Below are positions 1 to 8,938 of a stretch of 64,000 bases of DNA, one piece after another. Source of the stretch: a virus; the IMG/VR virus record IMGVR_UViG_3300025012_000027, positions 138,027-202,026 of that record. One strand, written 5' to 3'. The notes under the pieces are model-generated. The model ran no database searches. It worked only from the letters and a program-made list of their open reading frames with translations, and was not told where the DNA came from. Positions within the stretch are counted from its first letter, which is position 1. Every line of letters starts with the position of its first letter. Made by a program: the position numbers and the translations under genes.

Positions 1-517
1 GAAAGCTATGCACATCTGCTATGTCTTTTTCAAACGGCTTTGGGTCTCCCTGAGCCCTGAAATGCATTGAACCACCTTGGTCCAATGACACTAGATCACC
101 AGTATCTTTGTGCTGGTAAACATTATCGTATGCCAATCCAATGATATCTCGATTACCCGTAATGATTGCCGCATGGTGCATCAAGGCAAGTTGATGGGCT
201 CTTTTCGGATCAGTTGCAGAATCTACAATATCTTTTGCCGATCTAAACTTAACTAGATTTGGATTCCAATCAGACGTAACAGCTTGCTTGCCTTGGACAG
301 TCTTGATATATGGGTTCGCAGTTGTTATACCCATGTGCTTGTACAGCTCTGATGTCGCGACCTCGACCTTTGCTTGTTCATGCGTCTTTGGAAACTTTAC
401 ATATTCCTTTGTATTGGTCAGCATATTGTGATACACGCCGCCAACATTTGAGCCATACTGAGTATTTGGCTCAAGAATATATTCTTCTCGAAGATAGAAT
501 TCTTTGAATGATTTCAT
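1..517 (-). CDS. Kinase-like internal protein (3' end outside window)
   Basis: Partial: 172 codons are visible, from an ATG at 517 running off the left edge. The N-terminus MKSFKEFY resembles the capsid-targeting leader of T4 internal proteins (MKTYQEF), so the protein may be packaged and injected. The body looks like a small-molecule or protein kinase of the PI-kinase/HipA type. A conserved lysine lies in YVKFPK near residue 40, followed by EQAKVEV. A catalytic-loop-like ITGNRDIIGLAYDN lies near residue 120, and LDQGGSMHF near 145 could be the metal-binding segment. The kinase assignment is by motif pattern only. The divergent neighbour at 569 is a nuclease gene on the other strand. Confidence 0.5.
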   Translation of the reverse strand, partial: MKSFKEFYLREEYILEPNTQYGSNVGGVYHNMLTNTKEYVKFPKTHEQAKVEVATSELYKHMGITTANPYIKTVQGKQAVTSDWNPNLVKFRSAKDIVDSATDPKRAHQLALMHHAAIITGNRDIIGLAYDNVYQHKDTGDLVSLDQGGSMHFRAQGDPKPFEKDIADVHSF

Positions 518-527
518 ATACTTAGCC

Positions 528-533
528 TAAATA
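528..533 (+). promoter_or_regulatory. Putative late promoter (TAAATA)
   Basis: CCTAAATAAC lies 36 bases before the ATG at 569. It matches the TAAATA motif found before virion genes in this genome. It is a weak case because the gene it serves is a nuclease and no clear ribosome binding site follows. Confidence 0.35.
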
Positions 534-568
534 ACTGATATACTGTAACATAAAATACCTCGAAAAGT

Positions 569-1870
569 ATGACTTCTAATAATATTTACACCGCAATAGA
601 TCGAACCCCGTACTGCTATTTGATCGGATGGACCGCGCATAACATTTGGTATTACGGTAAACGATCAGCCAAACACTGCTTGCCGTCAGATTTATGGGTA
701 AAATATAAAACGTCGTCTACAGGCCCTAGGCGTCTTGACGGATCACATACCGTAGAATCTTTCACTACCGAATATGGAGAACCAGATAGAATAGAAGTTA
801 GAAAAATATTTAACGATGTACAAGAATGTTCTAAGTGGGAGACTCGATTCCTGAGAAAAGTTAACGCAGCTAAGAATCCCATATTCTTGAATCGATCGTC
901 TGGCGGTGCCACATTCGACGCGACCGGAAAAGTATGCGTATATGACGAGTCGGGTAGTCTAATACAAATATCAAAAGAAGATCCTAGATGGATATCCGGC
1001 ACATTAAAGAGCCAAATCGCCGGCACCGGCATATATCGAGACGCTGACGGTCGAAAATATAAAGTATCAACTCAAGACCCAAGAGTAATTAGTGGTGAGA
1101 TATTCTCAATTATCAAAGGAATGACATGCGTTAAGGATGCTCAAGGGAAAACTTTTATGGTGGGGGTCAATGACCCTAGATTTTTGTCCGGAGAGGTCAC
1201 GTCAGTTAAGGCGAATACGGTTATGGTTCGGGATAAGGTCGGAAATATCTTCCGAGCATCTAATCTCGATCCTAAATATTTATCCGGCGAGTACGCCCCA
1301 TTTAATATAGGCCTCGTGTCGTGTGTTACTGAGTCGGGCGAACCGGTCGTTTTATCTAAGACAGATCCGAGGTATATTTCTGGGGAGATTAAGAGTGCTT
1401 TGCACGGTCGAATACTATGCAAAGATCTATCCGGGAAGGTCATGCGAGTCTCATCGACGGATTCTCGATGGGAGTCTGGTGAGTTGGTCGCGGTGAATAT
1501 ATCGGAAAACCGTCAGAAAATGCGTGAGCGACCGGAAGTTATTGAGTTATCAATGATAGCCTGCCAACGCGGCATAAAAATTTCGCCTGCTTGGAAATGG
1601 ACTAAGGACTTATCGAAATATAGAGAGTTGATATTAAACGGTCCTCCCAACGCATCATATGGATCTAGCAAACCGAAGAATACACAAGAAAAACTCGATA
1701 TTCAAAGAGCTCGAATGGTCGCTATGCGATCTAGACCTGAAGTATTAGAGTTGAAATTGATAGCAAAAACCAAGAACATTGCACTTAGGCCGTCTTGGGA
1801 ATGGCAGAATGATATTTCAAAAGTTAGAGACCTTATAGTAAACGGCCCCAGTAACAAATCTTACTATTAG
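569..1870 (+). CDS. GIY-YIG homing-type endonuclease with repeat modules
   Basis: 433 residues. A GIY-YIG core is visible at residues 17-40 (YLIGW then YYGKRSA), with a downstream arginine/glutamate pattern (WETRFLRK) fitting the fold. Residues about 120-310 hold six copies of a roughly 35-residue module ending in DPRxxSGE. The C-terminus has two copies of a 45-residue block containing RPEVxEL and xNGP. Such tandem modules are usual DNA-binding extensions of phage homing endonucleases. The gene is on the plus strand between two minus-strand genes and is probably a freestanding mobile gene. No intron was seen. The same DP..SG module type recurs in the HNH protein at 48130-49398. Confidence 0.75.
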   Translation: MTSNNIYTAIDRTPYCYLIGWTAHNIWYYGKRSAKHCLPSDLWVKYKTSSTGPRRLDGSHTVESFTTEYGEPDRIEVRKIFNDVQECSKWETRFLRKVNAAKNPIFLNRSSGGATFDATGKVCVYDESGSLIQISKEDPRWISGTLKSQIAGTGIYRDADGRKYKVSTQDPRVISGEIFSIIKGMTCVKDAQGKTFMVGVNDPRFLSGEVTSVKANTVMVRDKVGNIFRASNLDPKYLSGEYAPFNIGLVSCVTESGEPVVLSKTDPRYISGEIKSALHGRILCKDLSGKVMRVSSTDSRWESGELVAVNISENRQKMRERPEVIELSMIACQRGIKISPAWKWTKDLSKYRELILNGPPNASYGSSKPKNTQEKLDIQRARMVAMRSRPEVLELKLIAKTKNIALRPSWEWQNDISKVRDLIVNGPSNKSYY

Positions 1871-2619
1871 CCTATATAAATTTGGCAGATAGGTTCTTCC
1901 CATACATCGCGCAATTCTTTTTCTAAGGTTGCGACCTCTTGAACAGCTTCGTTCCATATCTGCTGCCCGTTCAACGTCGTCCCACCAACCATCTGAACAC
2001 CACTGTATTTTTTCAAATTCTCTCCCCATTGACGTTTGATCAAAGCGGTGGTATATCGTTTTAACCATGGATTGTCGAACATTTTAACAAAATCTACCGG
2101 GTCTAGTGCTCGATAGCATTCGATGACAACATAGTTACCCAATCCAAGTTTCTTTTCCCAGTCGGTATCAATATACAATCTGTCTTGGACGCGATTGAAC
2201 CGTACTAGCGGTCTGCCATTCAACATCTGATCTAATAGGCTAGTGTATTGCATCAACTGCTGATAATAGACTACCGAGGTGCTACCCATGTCCCATATAT
2301 CGTTTAACCGTAACTGATATTGAATGGAGAATGGGTTTACCCCAGTTGCTCCGTGAACTCCGCTTGTGAATGGTAGAACTCTAACAATGCCACTGATATA
2401 CGACGGCACTGGCAGATACTTGTTTGTGATGTCGGTCTGTGTTACTAGGTGTTTGACATATGTTCTATCAGTACCATCGAAGTGATGATCTTGGAATTTG
2501 CGCAGAGCATCGTCGTATCTGTCTTGAATCTGTTCGTCTGTTACGTCGATGGTAACAACGGGTGCGCCAAGAGATCTGAGACAATATCTCTTGAAGTCGT
2601 CTAATGTAATAATTGCCAT
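1867..2619 (-). CDS. 13: Neck protein gp13
   Basis: 250 residues. The N-terminus (MAIITLDDFKRYCLRSLGAP, then DVTDEQIQDRYDDALRKF and HFDGTDRTYVKH) matches the gp13 neck/head-completion family of T4-like phages. Gp13 acts with gp14 to close the packaged head and form the platform for tail attachment. T4 gp13 is 309 residues, so this copy is shorter, as in cyanophages. Its partner gp14 lies at the other end of the window (from 63104, plus strand). A TAAATA late motif (2644-2649) and the ribosome site TAGGATTC precede the ATG. It overlaps the end of the plus-strand nuclease gene by four bases. Confidence 0.85.
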   Translation of the reverse strand: MAIITLDDFKRYCLRSLGAPVVTIDVTDEQIQDRYDDALRKFQDHHFDGTDRTYVKHLVTQTDITNKYLPVPSYISGIVRVLPFTSGVHGATGVNPFSIQYQLRLNDIWDMGSTSVVYYQQLMQYTSLLDQMLNGRPLVRFNRVQDRLYIDTDWEKKLGLGNYVVIECYRALDPVDFVKMFDNPWLKRYTTALIKRQWGENLKKYSGVQMVGGTTLNGQQIWNEAVQEVATLEKELRDVWEEPICQIYIG

Positions 2620-2643
2620 ATAAGAATCCTACTGGTTATCTTA

Positions 2644-2649
2644 TATTTA
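2644..2649 (-). promoter_or_regulatory. Late promoter for gene 13
   Basis: Reads ACTTAAATATAAG on the minus strand, 25-30 bases before the gp13 start. It matches the motif found ahead of most virion genes here. Confidence 0.6.
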
Positions 2650-2666
2650 AGTCAATCACATATGAC

Positions 2667-2687
2667 AAACCCTCCACTAGGAGGGTT
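2667..2687 (-). terminator. Hairpin terminator
   Basis: An 8-bp stem (AACCCTCC / GGAGGGTT) with loop TAGT lies just downstream of the 2694-3095 gene on the minus strand and is followed by TTTGT. It also separates this gene from the gp13 late promoter. Confidence 0.7.
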
Positions 2688-2693
2688 GATTGA

Positions 2694-3095
2694 TCAGCGA
2701 TCGTGCCATCGAGGACCGTCCCCGTTAGGCGGAAGAATGTGTTCAGTACTGAGCCACGTCTGTGATTCGTCTATCATACGTTGACAGTCTCGAATTGCGG
2801 CGGCATACGCCAGCTCAACCCACACATGATCGAATATCGTTTTACCTGATAAATTTACATCAATCGATGATAGTTTCAGCCTGTCCGTAGGATCCACCAC
2901 AATCACTCGCGCGCCAATCCCCAATCGGCAGCACTCATGCGCTAACATATTCGCGTAGTTTTGTGAATGGCATATGATTCTGTCTCCATCTCGTAACGTT
3001 TTGATCATTGTAGTGGTACGCCCAGTGCGACGAGCAGTTTGAGAATATGTCTCTGCTGCTAATATCATCGCATTACCGATTCCATAGATGTCCAT
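2694..3095 (-). CDS. Conserved phage protein, P-loop-like
   Basis: 133 residues. Residues 22-31 (RRTGRTTTMI) look like a Walker A variant lacking the usual lysine, and the core alternates predicted strands and helices (IICHS, ARVIVVD, FDHVWVE). Similar short proteins with RTGRTT are widespread in phages and have no assigned function. Start is supported by AAAGGATATACT before the ATG. ATPase activity is unproven. Confidence 0.6.
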   Translation of the reverse strand: MDIYGIGNAMILAAETYSQTARRTGRTTTMIKTLRDGDRIICHSQNYANMLAHECCRLGIGARVIVVDPTDRLKLSSIDVNLSGKTIFDHVWVELAYAAAIRDCQRMIDESQTWLSTEHILPPNGDGPRWHDR

Positions 3096-3112
3096 AGTAT
3101 ATCCTTTAGATG

Positions 3113-3403
3113 TTACAAGTCTTCACCCGACCACTGGTATGCGTCTTCCAACCCACGAGGAAGCGAGGCAAACAGTCGTTGGTTTTCCTCGACCAATGCT
3201 TCAATATTTCGGTCTCGGCTTTCAAGCGTCGATCTAAGCAGCTCAATTTCCGCTAGTGCATTGCCCAGTTCGCTGGTTGCAGCGCACTGAGCAAGAACGG
3301 CCGCAGCACATTCTTTTCCGTATCGCTCAACGTATCCGTATGTATACCTCATATCGCTTGGTGGAGAACCGGCACTCACTGAAATCTCTGGTAGTTCAAT
3401 CAT
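3113..3403 (-). CDS. Hypothetical protein with coiled-coil segment
   Basis: 96 residues, not recognised. Residues 45-80 (ELGNALAEIELLRSTLESRD onwards) have heptad spacing typical of a coiled coil. It sits between RNase H and the P-loop-like protein, all on the minus strand with short spacers. A GGAG ribosome site supports the start. Confidence 0.5.
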   Translation of the reverse strand: MIELPEISVSAGSPPSDMRYTYGYVERYGKECAAAVLAQCAATSELGNALAEIELLRSTLESRDRNIEALVEENQRLFASLPRGLEDAYQWSGEDL

Positions 3404-3428
3404 TATACATCTCCGTATTCGGGTTTAA

Positions 3429-4322
3429 TTAAAAGTCCTCGATGTCTTGTAAAAGTAAATTCATACCCTTATGGGCTAGATAGTTGAACACTGTCATTTT
3501 CGTACCAACTACGGGTACATTATACTGCGAAACGATGTCGTCTTTCACAGATTGTGGAATGAATGAGAATGAAATCAACTTCGCATTCTCGGCGATGCGC
3601 GCTTTAATAGCTTCATCGGCGGTGGCGTCTACCATAGACTTTGCTTCCAAGAACGGTTGCATCTTCTTTTCGGTGGCTGGCTTCTGACGAATTCCCGTAA
3701 AGAAAGAATCGCTTGGAGAGAATACATTCGGCACACCGTCACCCGCATCGCCTGTTAGGATCAATCGGCGCAGAAACAGTTTGCTAGACTCTTCCAGCTT
3801 TGCAAATTTCTTATCTCGAGGCAGGTACATCTTCACACGATCAGATACCAGCAGTTGTTTCATATCCTTGTCGCTGGTGATCAACAAGACCTTTTCTGGT
3901 TCATCATACAATCCGGTCGATGATACTTTCGAGGTAGCAATTACTGTGGACATTACGGCCATGACGTCATCTGCCTCGGCCTCGTCTACAAGAATTACTT
4001 TGTATGGAAAGTATTCTTTAAGATCGTGGCGAACGTTATCCATACATTCGTGAATCAAGCCCCATGGGATATCAGATTCTTCTTTGGCTTTCTTACGCTT
4101 ATATTTGTAATACTCAAATACTTGCTTGCGCCAGTAATTCCTACCATCACATGCAATAACGATCTCGTTACCAAATTCTCGGCTAAACTGCTTCTTATAC
4201 ATTTTAACCGTACTGATGATGACGTGTCGAATAAGATTTTCGACGTCTTTACCAGACCTCAGATCATCTTGGAATCCCATGATAGCTGCGATAGCGGTTC
4301 CCGAATAGTCGATTACGATCAT
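3429..4322 (-). CDS. rnh: RNase H, FEN-family 5'-3' exonuclease
   Basis: 297 residues (T4 RNase H is 305). It removes RNA primers and adjacent DNA from lagging-strand fragments, working with gp32 and the clamp. The acidic metal-binding set of the FEN/5'-nuclease fold is visible in order: MIVIDYSG (D4), IACDGRNYW, VDEAEADDVMA near residue 118, ITSDKDM near 150, and a helix-hairpin-helix-like GDAGDGVPN near 193. Its ATG overlaps the TGA of the nucleotidase gene upstream (ATGA), which suggests translational coupling. Ligase (7637-8932) and gp43 supply the other lagging-strand functions. Confidence 0.9.
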   Translation of the reverse strand: MIVIDYSGTAIAAIMGFQDDLRSGKDVENLIRHVIISTVKMYKKQFSREFGNEIVIACDGRNYWRKQVFEYYKYKRKKAKEESDIPWGLIHECMDNVRHDLKEYFPYKVILVDEAEADDVMAVMSTVIATSKVSSTGLYDEPEKVLLITSDKDMKQLLVSDRVKMYLPRDKKFAKLEESSKLFLRRLILTGDAGDGVPNVFSPSDSFFTGIRQKPATEKKMQPFLEAKSMVDATADEAIKARIAENAKLISFSFIPQSVKDDIVSQYNVPVVGTKMTVFNYLAHKGMNLLLQDIEDF

Positions 4323-4837
4323 AGTGAGTTCAATTCTTTCAATGCTTTTTCATGATGCTTGTACAAGATACCTATTCCACCAGCCTTGTTCCAACGACGA
4401 ATGTTACTAGAATGATCATCAACTAGCACGTGCCTATCTGCAGGTATCTGTGATATGAAAGTATGTTTCAAATTACTTTTGGTTATAATCGTTCGTTTTG
4501 CTTGCTCTGGACCTAGATATCGCGCAACCCAATCAATCTTCTGCTGGCGGCAGCGATCATGCCTTTCATCAAACTCATAACAAACGGGAGATGCACTGAT
4601 AATAACTGGCTCATCGCACTTCGCCAAGATGCTTTGATACAATTCTTCAAAATGTGGCATAGGAGGGAGATTTGTCCAGAAATTGTATGTTGCATGAGTT
4701 GTATCCCACACACCGTCAACATATCGTTGATTCTCTGGAGAGCGAATGACTGGCAGGACAACATCAAGCTGTTCTTTCAACCCACGGTCAAGGTCTACCA
4801 TCACCCCGTCCAAATCAATCGCAATAAATAGTTTCAT
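4319..4837 (-). CDS. 5'(3')-deoxyribonucleotidase-like HAD phosphatase
   Basis: 172 residues. It has the HAD superfamily motif I DLDGVMVDLD at residues 8-17 (nucleophile D and acid D), motif II around ISASP, and a C-terminal acidic motif LVDDHSSN. This arrangement is typical of small deoxyribonucleotidases (NT5C type) that dephosphorylate dNMPs and are common in phages that rework nucleotide pools. Ribosome site AAGGAATTGG precedes the ATG. The TGA stop overlaps the ATG of rnh. Confidence 0.8.
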   Translation of the reverse strand: MKLFIAIDLDGVMVDLDRGLKEQLDVVLPVIRSPENQRYVDGVWDTTHATYNFWTNLPPMPHFEELYQSILAKCDEPVIISASPVCYEFDERHDRCRQQKIDWVARYLGPEQAKRTIITKSNLKHTFISQIPADRHVLVDDHSSNIRRWNKAGGIGILYKHHEKALKELNSL

Positions 4838-4846
4838 CCAATTCCT

Positions 4847-4852
4847 TAAATA
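4847..4852 (+). promoter_or_regulatory. Putative late promoter (TAAATA)
   Basis: CTTAAATATT lies on the plus strand 27 bases before the lytic transglycosylase ATG at 4879, the spacing seen at the other late sites. Confidence 0.5.
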
Positions 4853-4878
4853 TTACATATTATAACATAGAAGCTCGC

Positions 4879-5490
4879 ATGAACATAGAAGAATCATACA
4901 AACTTGTTGTAGAACAACAACTCGAAGAAAACATACTTAAACGAACATTAGCTGCTACTGCTATCGCCGGTGCTAGTTTGCTACCGACCCAAGTAACGCA
5001 TGATCAACGAGATGCTACATCCAAAGATAACATGTCAGTTATGGCGGATCACGCACATTCTATAGAACGCATCGTGTCACATTATAAGATCGACCGAGAA
5101 AAGGCAAAGAAAATAGTTACTGCTGCGGTGAAGTACAGCAAATTCCCATTCCCTCAAGTTCACCACTTGCTAGGGACAATGGGTGTTGAATCATCGTTCG
5201 ACAAAGATGCAAAGAGCAATTTGAAGTATGATCCAGCGGTTGGTTTGATGCAAGTTAGACCAAAGGTTAACGGAATTGATCCAACAGAGCTTGCTAGTAT
5301 TGATGGGCAGATCAAGCACGGGGCTAGCATACTGCATCAATTGTATTCTAAAACCGGTGATATTGACAAGACGCTGCAAGCATATAATCTAGGACTAACG
5401 GCGTTTAATCGTGGGAAGCGTGCGTATCATTATGTAGAAAAGACCAAGCTAGAGACCCAAGAGCACGCACGCACTATTTCTGAGAAGTAA
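4879..5490 (+). CDS. Lytic transglycosylase (SLT domain)
   Basis: 203 residues. Residues 75-190 form a soluble-lytic-transglycosylase domain. It has a catalytic glutamate in GTMGVESSFD (about residue 104), AVGLMQVRP (about 130) and the AYNLG motif (about 172). It would cleave the MurNAc-GlcNAc bond of peptidoglycan. No signal peptide is seen. The N-terminal 20 residues (MNIEESYKLVVEQQLEE) are amphipathic and could be a capsid- or virion-targeting leader, so a role during entry is plausible. It is on the plus strand, convergent with the repeat-protein gene, and their ends overlap by 17 bases. Confidence 0.8.
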   Translation: MNIEESYKLVVEQQLEENILKRTLAATAIAGASLLPTQVTHDQRDATSKDNMSVMADHAHSIERIVSHYKIDREKAKKIVTAAVKYSKFPFPQVHHLLGTMGVESSFDKDAKSNLKYDPAVGLMQVRPKVNGIDPTELASIDGQIKHGASILHQLYSKTGDIDKTLQAYNLGLTAFNRGKRAYHYVEKTKLETQEHARTISEK

Positions 5491-6235
5491 ATCTGTTATC
5501 TATTAGTTCACTTGCTGCGTGTCTGACTATCGATCTATCATCGTTTATAAGTTTATCTAGATGTTCTTTGGTCGCATTTGGATTTCTAGCTACAGCTTCT
5601 CTAACACTCCAGTGGTCATCAGTAACTAGTTTGTCTAGATGTTCTTTCGAGGCAGATGGATTCTGAGCTACAGCTGCTCTAACACGATGATGACTATCTT
5701 TAACCAACTTGGTTAAATGTTCTTGGGTCGCATTAACGTGACCCGCGACTGCATGTCTGACTATAGCTGATGGATGATCAGCTAATGTATCTAGATGTTC
5801 TTTGGTCGCATTTGGATTTCTAGCTACAGCTTCTCTAACACTCCAGTGGTCATCAGTAACTAGTTTGTCTAGATGTTCTTTCGAGGCAGATGGATTCTGA
5901 GCTACCGACGCTCTAACACCGGGGTCTGCATCGTTAACTAGCCGATCTAGATGTTCTTTCGAGGCAGATGGATTCTGAGCTACCGACGCTCTAACACCCG
6001 CGGCTGCATCGGTAACTAGCCGATCTAGATGTTCTTTAGTAGCGTTTGGGGTTCTAGCTACCGCCGCTCTAACATGCTCAGAATTATCATTCACTAATTT
6101 ATCTAGATGCTCTTTAGTAGCAGTTGGATTCTGGGCTACATATTGTCTAACTCCAGGCTGTGCATCATTAATTAGTTTATCTAGATGTTCTTTAGCACCG
6201 TACTTAACTAGAAAAAGTTTTTGTTCGTATTTCAT
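5474..6235 (-). CDS. Tandem 26-residue repeat protein (LRV/HEAT-like), copy 1
   Basis: 253 residues made almost entirely of nine 26-residue repeats with consensus A(T/S)KEHLDKLVND....VR.AVA.NPN. The pattern resembles leucine-rich-repeat-variant or HEAT-like solenoids, which act as protein-binding scaffolds. Two units are identical, and the DNA shows 78-bp near-identical blocks, so the array is probably prone to recombination. Paralogues lie at 28999-29262 and 29259-30011, and the same repeat type ends the 61195-63057 protein. No ribosome binding site is evident. Function is unknown. Confidence 0.7.
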   Translation of the reverse strand: MKYEQKLFLVKYGAKEHLDKLINDAQPGVRQYVAQNPTATKEHLDKLVNDNSEHVRAAVARTPNATKEHLDRLVTDAAAGVRASVAQNPSASKEHLDRLVNDADPGVRASVAQNPSASKEHLDKLVTDDHWSVREAVARNPNATKEHLDTLADHPSAIVRHAVAGHVNATQEHLTKLVKDSHHRVRAAVAQNPSASKEHLDKLVTDDHWSVREAVARNPNATKEHLDKLINDDRSIVRHAASELIDNRFTSQK

Positions 6236-6251
6236 ACAATTGCATAATAGT

Positions 6252-6275
6252 AAGACGGCATTGGCCGTCTTTGTA
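6252..6275 (-). terminator. Hairpin terminator
   Basis: An 8-bp stem (AAGACGGC / GCCGTCTT) lies directly after the stop of the DsbA-like gene. It could work in both directions. Confidence 0.6.
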
Positions 6276-6578
6276 TTATTTACTGTTGGTCAGAATCTCA
6301 ACCATAACAACAAAATCAGAGTCTACATCAATCTCTTCGGTGTAGTTTTGTCGATGGTATGCTCTGGCAAACCGGCTCAACAAACGCTTTGGAATTTTAA
6401 ACTTATCGTATAGATCATTGAGAGCCTCTTTTTGGAAGTCTCGCTCACCTTCTGCACGAGTTTTGCTAGCACTGATCTCCATCATAGCATCCATGATCGC
6501 CTTACGATCAGTTGGGCTGCTAGGCATCACAAAGCCTTTAGGCGCCTCTTCACCCATGAGTTCATCTAGTTCATCCAT
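6276..6578 (-). CDS. dsbA: DsbA-like double-stranded DNA-binding protein
   Basis: 100 residues. The C-terminal two thirds (LNDLYDKFKIPKRLLSRFA then YHRQNYTEE and an acidic end) follow the layout of T4 DsbA (89 residues). DsbA is a small DNA-binding protein encoded with genes 33 and rnh in T4 and linked to late transcription. Similarity is by pattern and position near rnh, so this is a moderate call. Good ribosome site AGAGGAAGTAG. Confidence 0.5.
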   Translation of the reverse strand: MDELDELMGEEAPKGFVMPSSPTDRKAIMDAMMEISASKTRAEGERDFQKEALNDLYDKFKIPKRLLSRFARAYHRQNYTEEIDVDSDFVVMVEILTNSK

Positions 6579-6596
6579 TCTACTTCCTCTTCTTAG

Positions 6597-7640
6597 TTAA
6601 ACAAATCCAAATTTTCGTTTCGAGCCATACTTTGCATTATTGCGCTTGCTAGCAAAGATCTCAGACAATGTAAGATCATTTCCATCAGGCAATTCTACAT
6701 TTGTCTCGGCAGCGACTTTGCTCGCCTGTTCTCGATTTAACGAATCAAATTCGATGATATCAAAGCATCGACCAGGTCGAGTTAACGCACTATCAATATC
6801 AGCAATGTGAGGTAGGTTAGTCGAAAATACGAGCTTCTTATTCTTAAGACTCATCAATCCATCTCCAAGATTTAAGAATCTAGACATCATATCATTGCCT
6901 TCTGCTCGTGGCATCAACAAAGTATCGCTGTCTTCCAAGATCATGAAATCATCAGACGAACTATACCAATCAACGAAGAAACTATCTTGAGCGATGACCT
7001 TGGGGTTATATGATAGAGTTGCTGATTTCTTGTGGTGTGCCAACATACCACGAATGAATGTAGTTTTCCCAGTCCCGGGCTTCCCTATCAAGATCAAGAT
7101 ATTAGCACTGCTATCGAGGAATCTATCATAGTACGATGCTAGAGCTTCGCCTTCAAGGAAGGGGTACATACATGCCAGAGGCATGTTCTCAGTATTCAAT
7201 GGCATCGAGATCTTCTCGAAGTATTGTGGATCATACACCCAGTTCACAAAGCATGGATTGTGCGGGAACTGTTTCTCAACAATTTCGATGTATTGATCGA
7301 CTTGCGTTTGACCGCCAGAGATTTTCAACTTTGTGTTATTGTTATCTCCTTCAACAGCAAGGAATATCTCGTTGTCGTTGCGGATAGCAGTTTTACCAAT
7401 AGTTCGATTCTCACTAACCTGCAACAAAAAGTCTAATCTAATAGCCTCAAGGAAGTCATCTACTTTGACTCCTAGACTAATCGCTTTAGTGATTGTGCTG
7501 CACTCAGCAGTCTTACGGGCGTCGATGAATTCTGCGAGCAGGTAATCGTCGTAGCTATCAAACACTAAATTAAATTTTTCGGTCATGGGTACTTTTGATT
7601 GTAGAGGGGTGTCGAATCGACGGTGGAACGTTTTACTCAT
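6597..7640 (-). CDS. AAA+ ATPase
   Basis: 347 residues. The ATPase core is C-terminal. Walker A GKPGTGKTT is near residue 193, a Walker B-like FMILEDSD near 240, sensor STN near 282, and an arginine-finger-like TRPGRCFD near 297. The layout is like BCS1/proteasome-type AAA proteins, found in several T4-like phages with unknown targets. The N-terminal 170 residues lack recognisable motifs and may bind a substrate. It overlaps the end of the ligase gene by four bases (ATG/TGA type), so the two are probably co-expressed. Confidence 0.75.
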   Translation of the reverse strand: MSKTFHRRFDTPLQSKVPMTEKFNLVFDSYDDYLLAEFIDARKTAECSTITKAISLGVKVDDFLEAIRLDFLLQVSENRTIGKTAIRNDNEIFLAVEGDNNNTKLKISGGQTQVDQYIEIVEKQFPHNPCFVNWVYDPQYFEKISMPLNTENMPLACMYPFLEGEALASYYDRFLDSSANILILIGKPGTGKTTFIRGMLAHHKKSATLSYNPKVIAQDSFFVDWYSSSDDFMILEDSDTLLMPRAEGNDMMSRFLNLGDGLMSLKNKKLVFSTNLPHIADIDSALTRPGRCFDIIEFDSLNREQASKVAAETNVELPDGNDLTLSEIFASKRNNAKYGSKRKFGFV

Positions 7641-8932
7641 TTTAGATGTGCTACTGTATCAGCAACTTCTTTATCTAGTCGAATGTTCTTGTATACTGGC
7701 AAGAACATGCTAAGCATCGTCTCGCCTTTCTTCGTGATAATCGCATTGTATGTCATGTCGATAAGTTTCCCAATAAAGTGATCTGGCGATTTTAACCGAT
7801 CAGCATCATTAAGACCGGTCCCGATGCTAACATTCAACAAATCATCCGACGTCACACACTCCAAAGACCCAATTAGGAGTGGGTTCTTGCTATGTGGAGT
7901 GATACCAATACAAAGCAACGTGGCGTCTTTCACTTCTTTAAGTTTCAAGCAGAACTTGCTGCGACGAGCTTCCCATGGCATATTATACGGCTTGACCATC
8001 GCACCTTCTTCACCGCGGCTAACCATGTCATTGTAGAATGCAATAACCTGAGCATACGTTGATACATACGCAGTTTCGACGATAGACACTCGGTTCGCAT
8101 GCATAGCCAGCGCCGCATCGATCAATACTTTCAGTCGATAGTTGTAAGGAACACTGCAATACCCAGCTTTCCAGTTATTAAGTGGAATCATATCCCACAA
8201 TACGATATGGAACTTTTTCGCTTCTGGGATGCTGACAGTCCCGCGAACGGCCTTATTGAAAATCCCGTTCCCGGTAGCCCGGTCGTTAATTCCTTCGTCG
8301 TCTACGACCAACAACTCGCCATCAAACACTTGATTCGGGAATTTCGAGAACGTATCGTCGAAAACACCGTGTGTCACCAGAAGGTTGCCATTGCGAGAGT
8401 AGACGCTGACTGCCCCGGCGGGGTCAACAACAATCTCAACTCGTCCACCATCAGCTTTCATCTGTACGATGATCGCGTCAGGACCTTCTGGGACATTCAG
8501 CATAGTCTTATCGTTGAACTTATCAGCCAACATAACAGGGAACTCTGTGATCAATCCCGGCCAAACTCGATTCACTAACCCACCTGCAACTTTACATTCA
8601 AGATCATGATTGATGATTCGCTTGAGGATTACTTGAGAATCGGCGGTCAATGTCCCCATGATTTCTATTAGATAATCTCGCGCGGCATGTCCAGTAACTA
8701 CTCGACCAGCTAAATTGGCTTTGACAGCTAATAGTGTGGCCAAATCGAGATCTTTATCCCCGACATGAGTGACGAGTGTTGCTCGGATATAAAAATTCGT
8801 AAACGGATCGAGCGTCATAAAGAACGCCTCTTTCAACGCCGCATTGTCTTTATGCAACATCAAGATTTCTGTTTTCTTCGTGGTGCTAGACTCGCTAGCA
8901 AGTGCTTTGATAATATCGTGTAGTTTCGTCAT
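7637..8932 (-). CDS. 30: ATP-dependent DNA ligase
   Basis: 431 residues from ATG 8932 (T4 ligase is 487). The adenylation lysine sits in motif I, QMKADGGR, near residue 160. Downstream are motif III (FDGELLVVD), motif IV-like EEGAMVKP, and motif V (CLKLKEV). It seals nicks between Okazaki fragments after RNase H and gp43 action. The early promoter TTGACT-16-TATAAT places the predicted transcript start at or beside the A of this ATG, so the mRNA may be leaderless. A longer GTG start at 8938 would lie inside the promoter and is rejected. Confidence 0.9.
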   Translation of the reverse strand: MTKLHDIIKALASESSTTKKTEILMLHKDNAALKEAFFMTLDPFTNFYIRATLVTHVGDKDLDLATLLAVKANLAGRVVTGHAARDYLIEIMGTLTADSQVILKRIINHDLECKVAGGLVNRVWPGLITEFPVMLADKFNDKTMLNVPEGPDAIIVQMKADGGRVEIVVDPAGAVSVYSRNGNLLVTHGVFDDTFSKFPNQVFDGELLVVDDEGINDRATGNGIFNKAVRGTVSIPEAKKFHIVLWDMIPLNNWKAGYCSVPYNYRLKVLIDAALAMHANRVSIVETAYVSTYAQVIAFYNDMVSRGEEGAMVKPYNMPWEARRSKFCLKLKEVKDATLLCIGITPHSKNPLLIGSLECVTSDDLLNVSIGTGLNDADRLKSPDHFIGKLIDMTYNAIITKKGETMLSMFLPVYKNIRLDKEVADTVAHLK

Positions 8933-8938
8933 ATTCAC

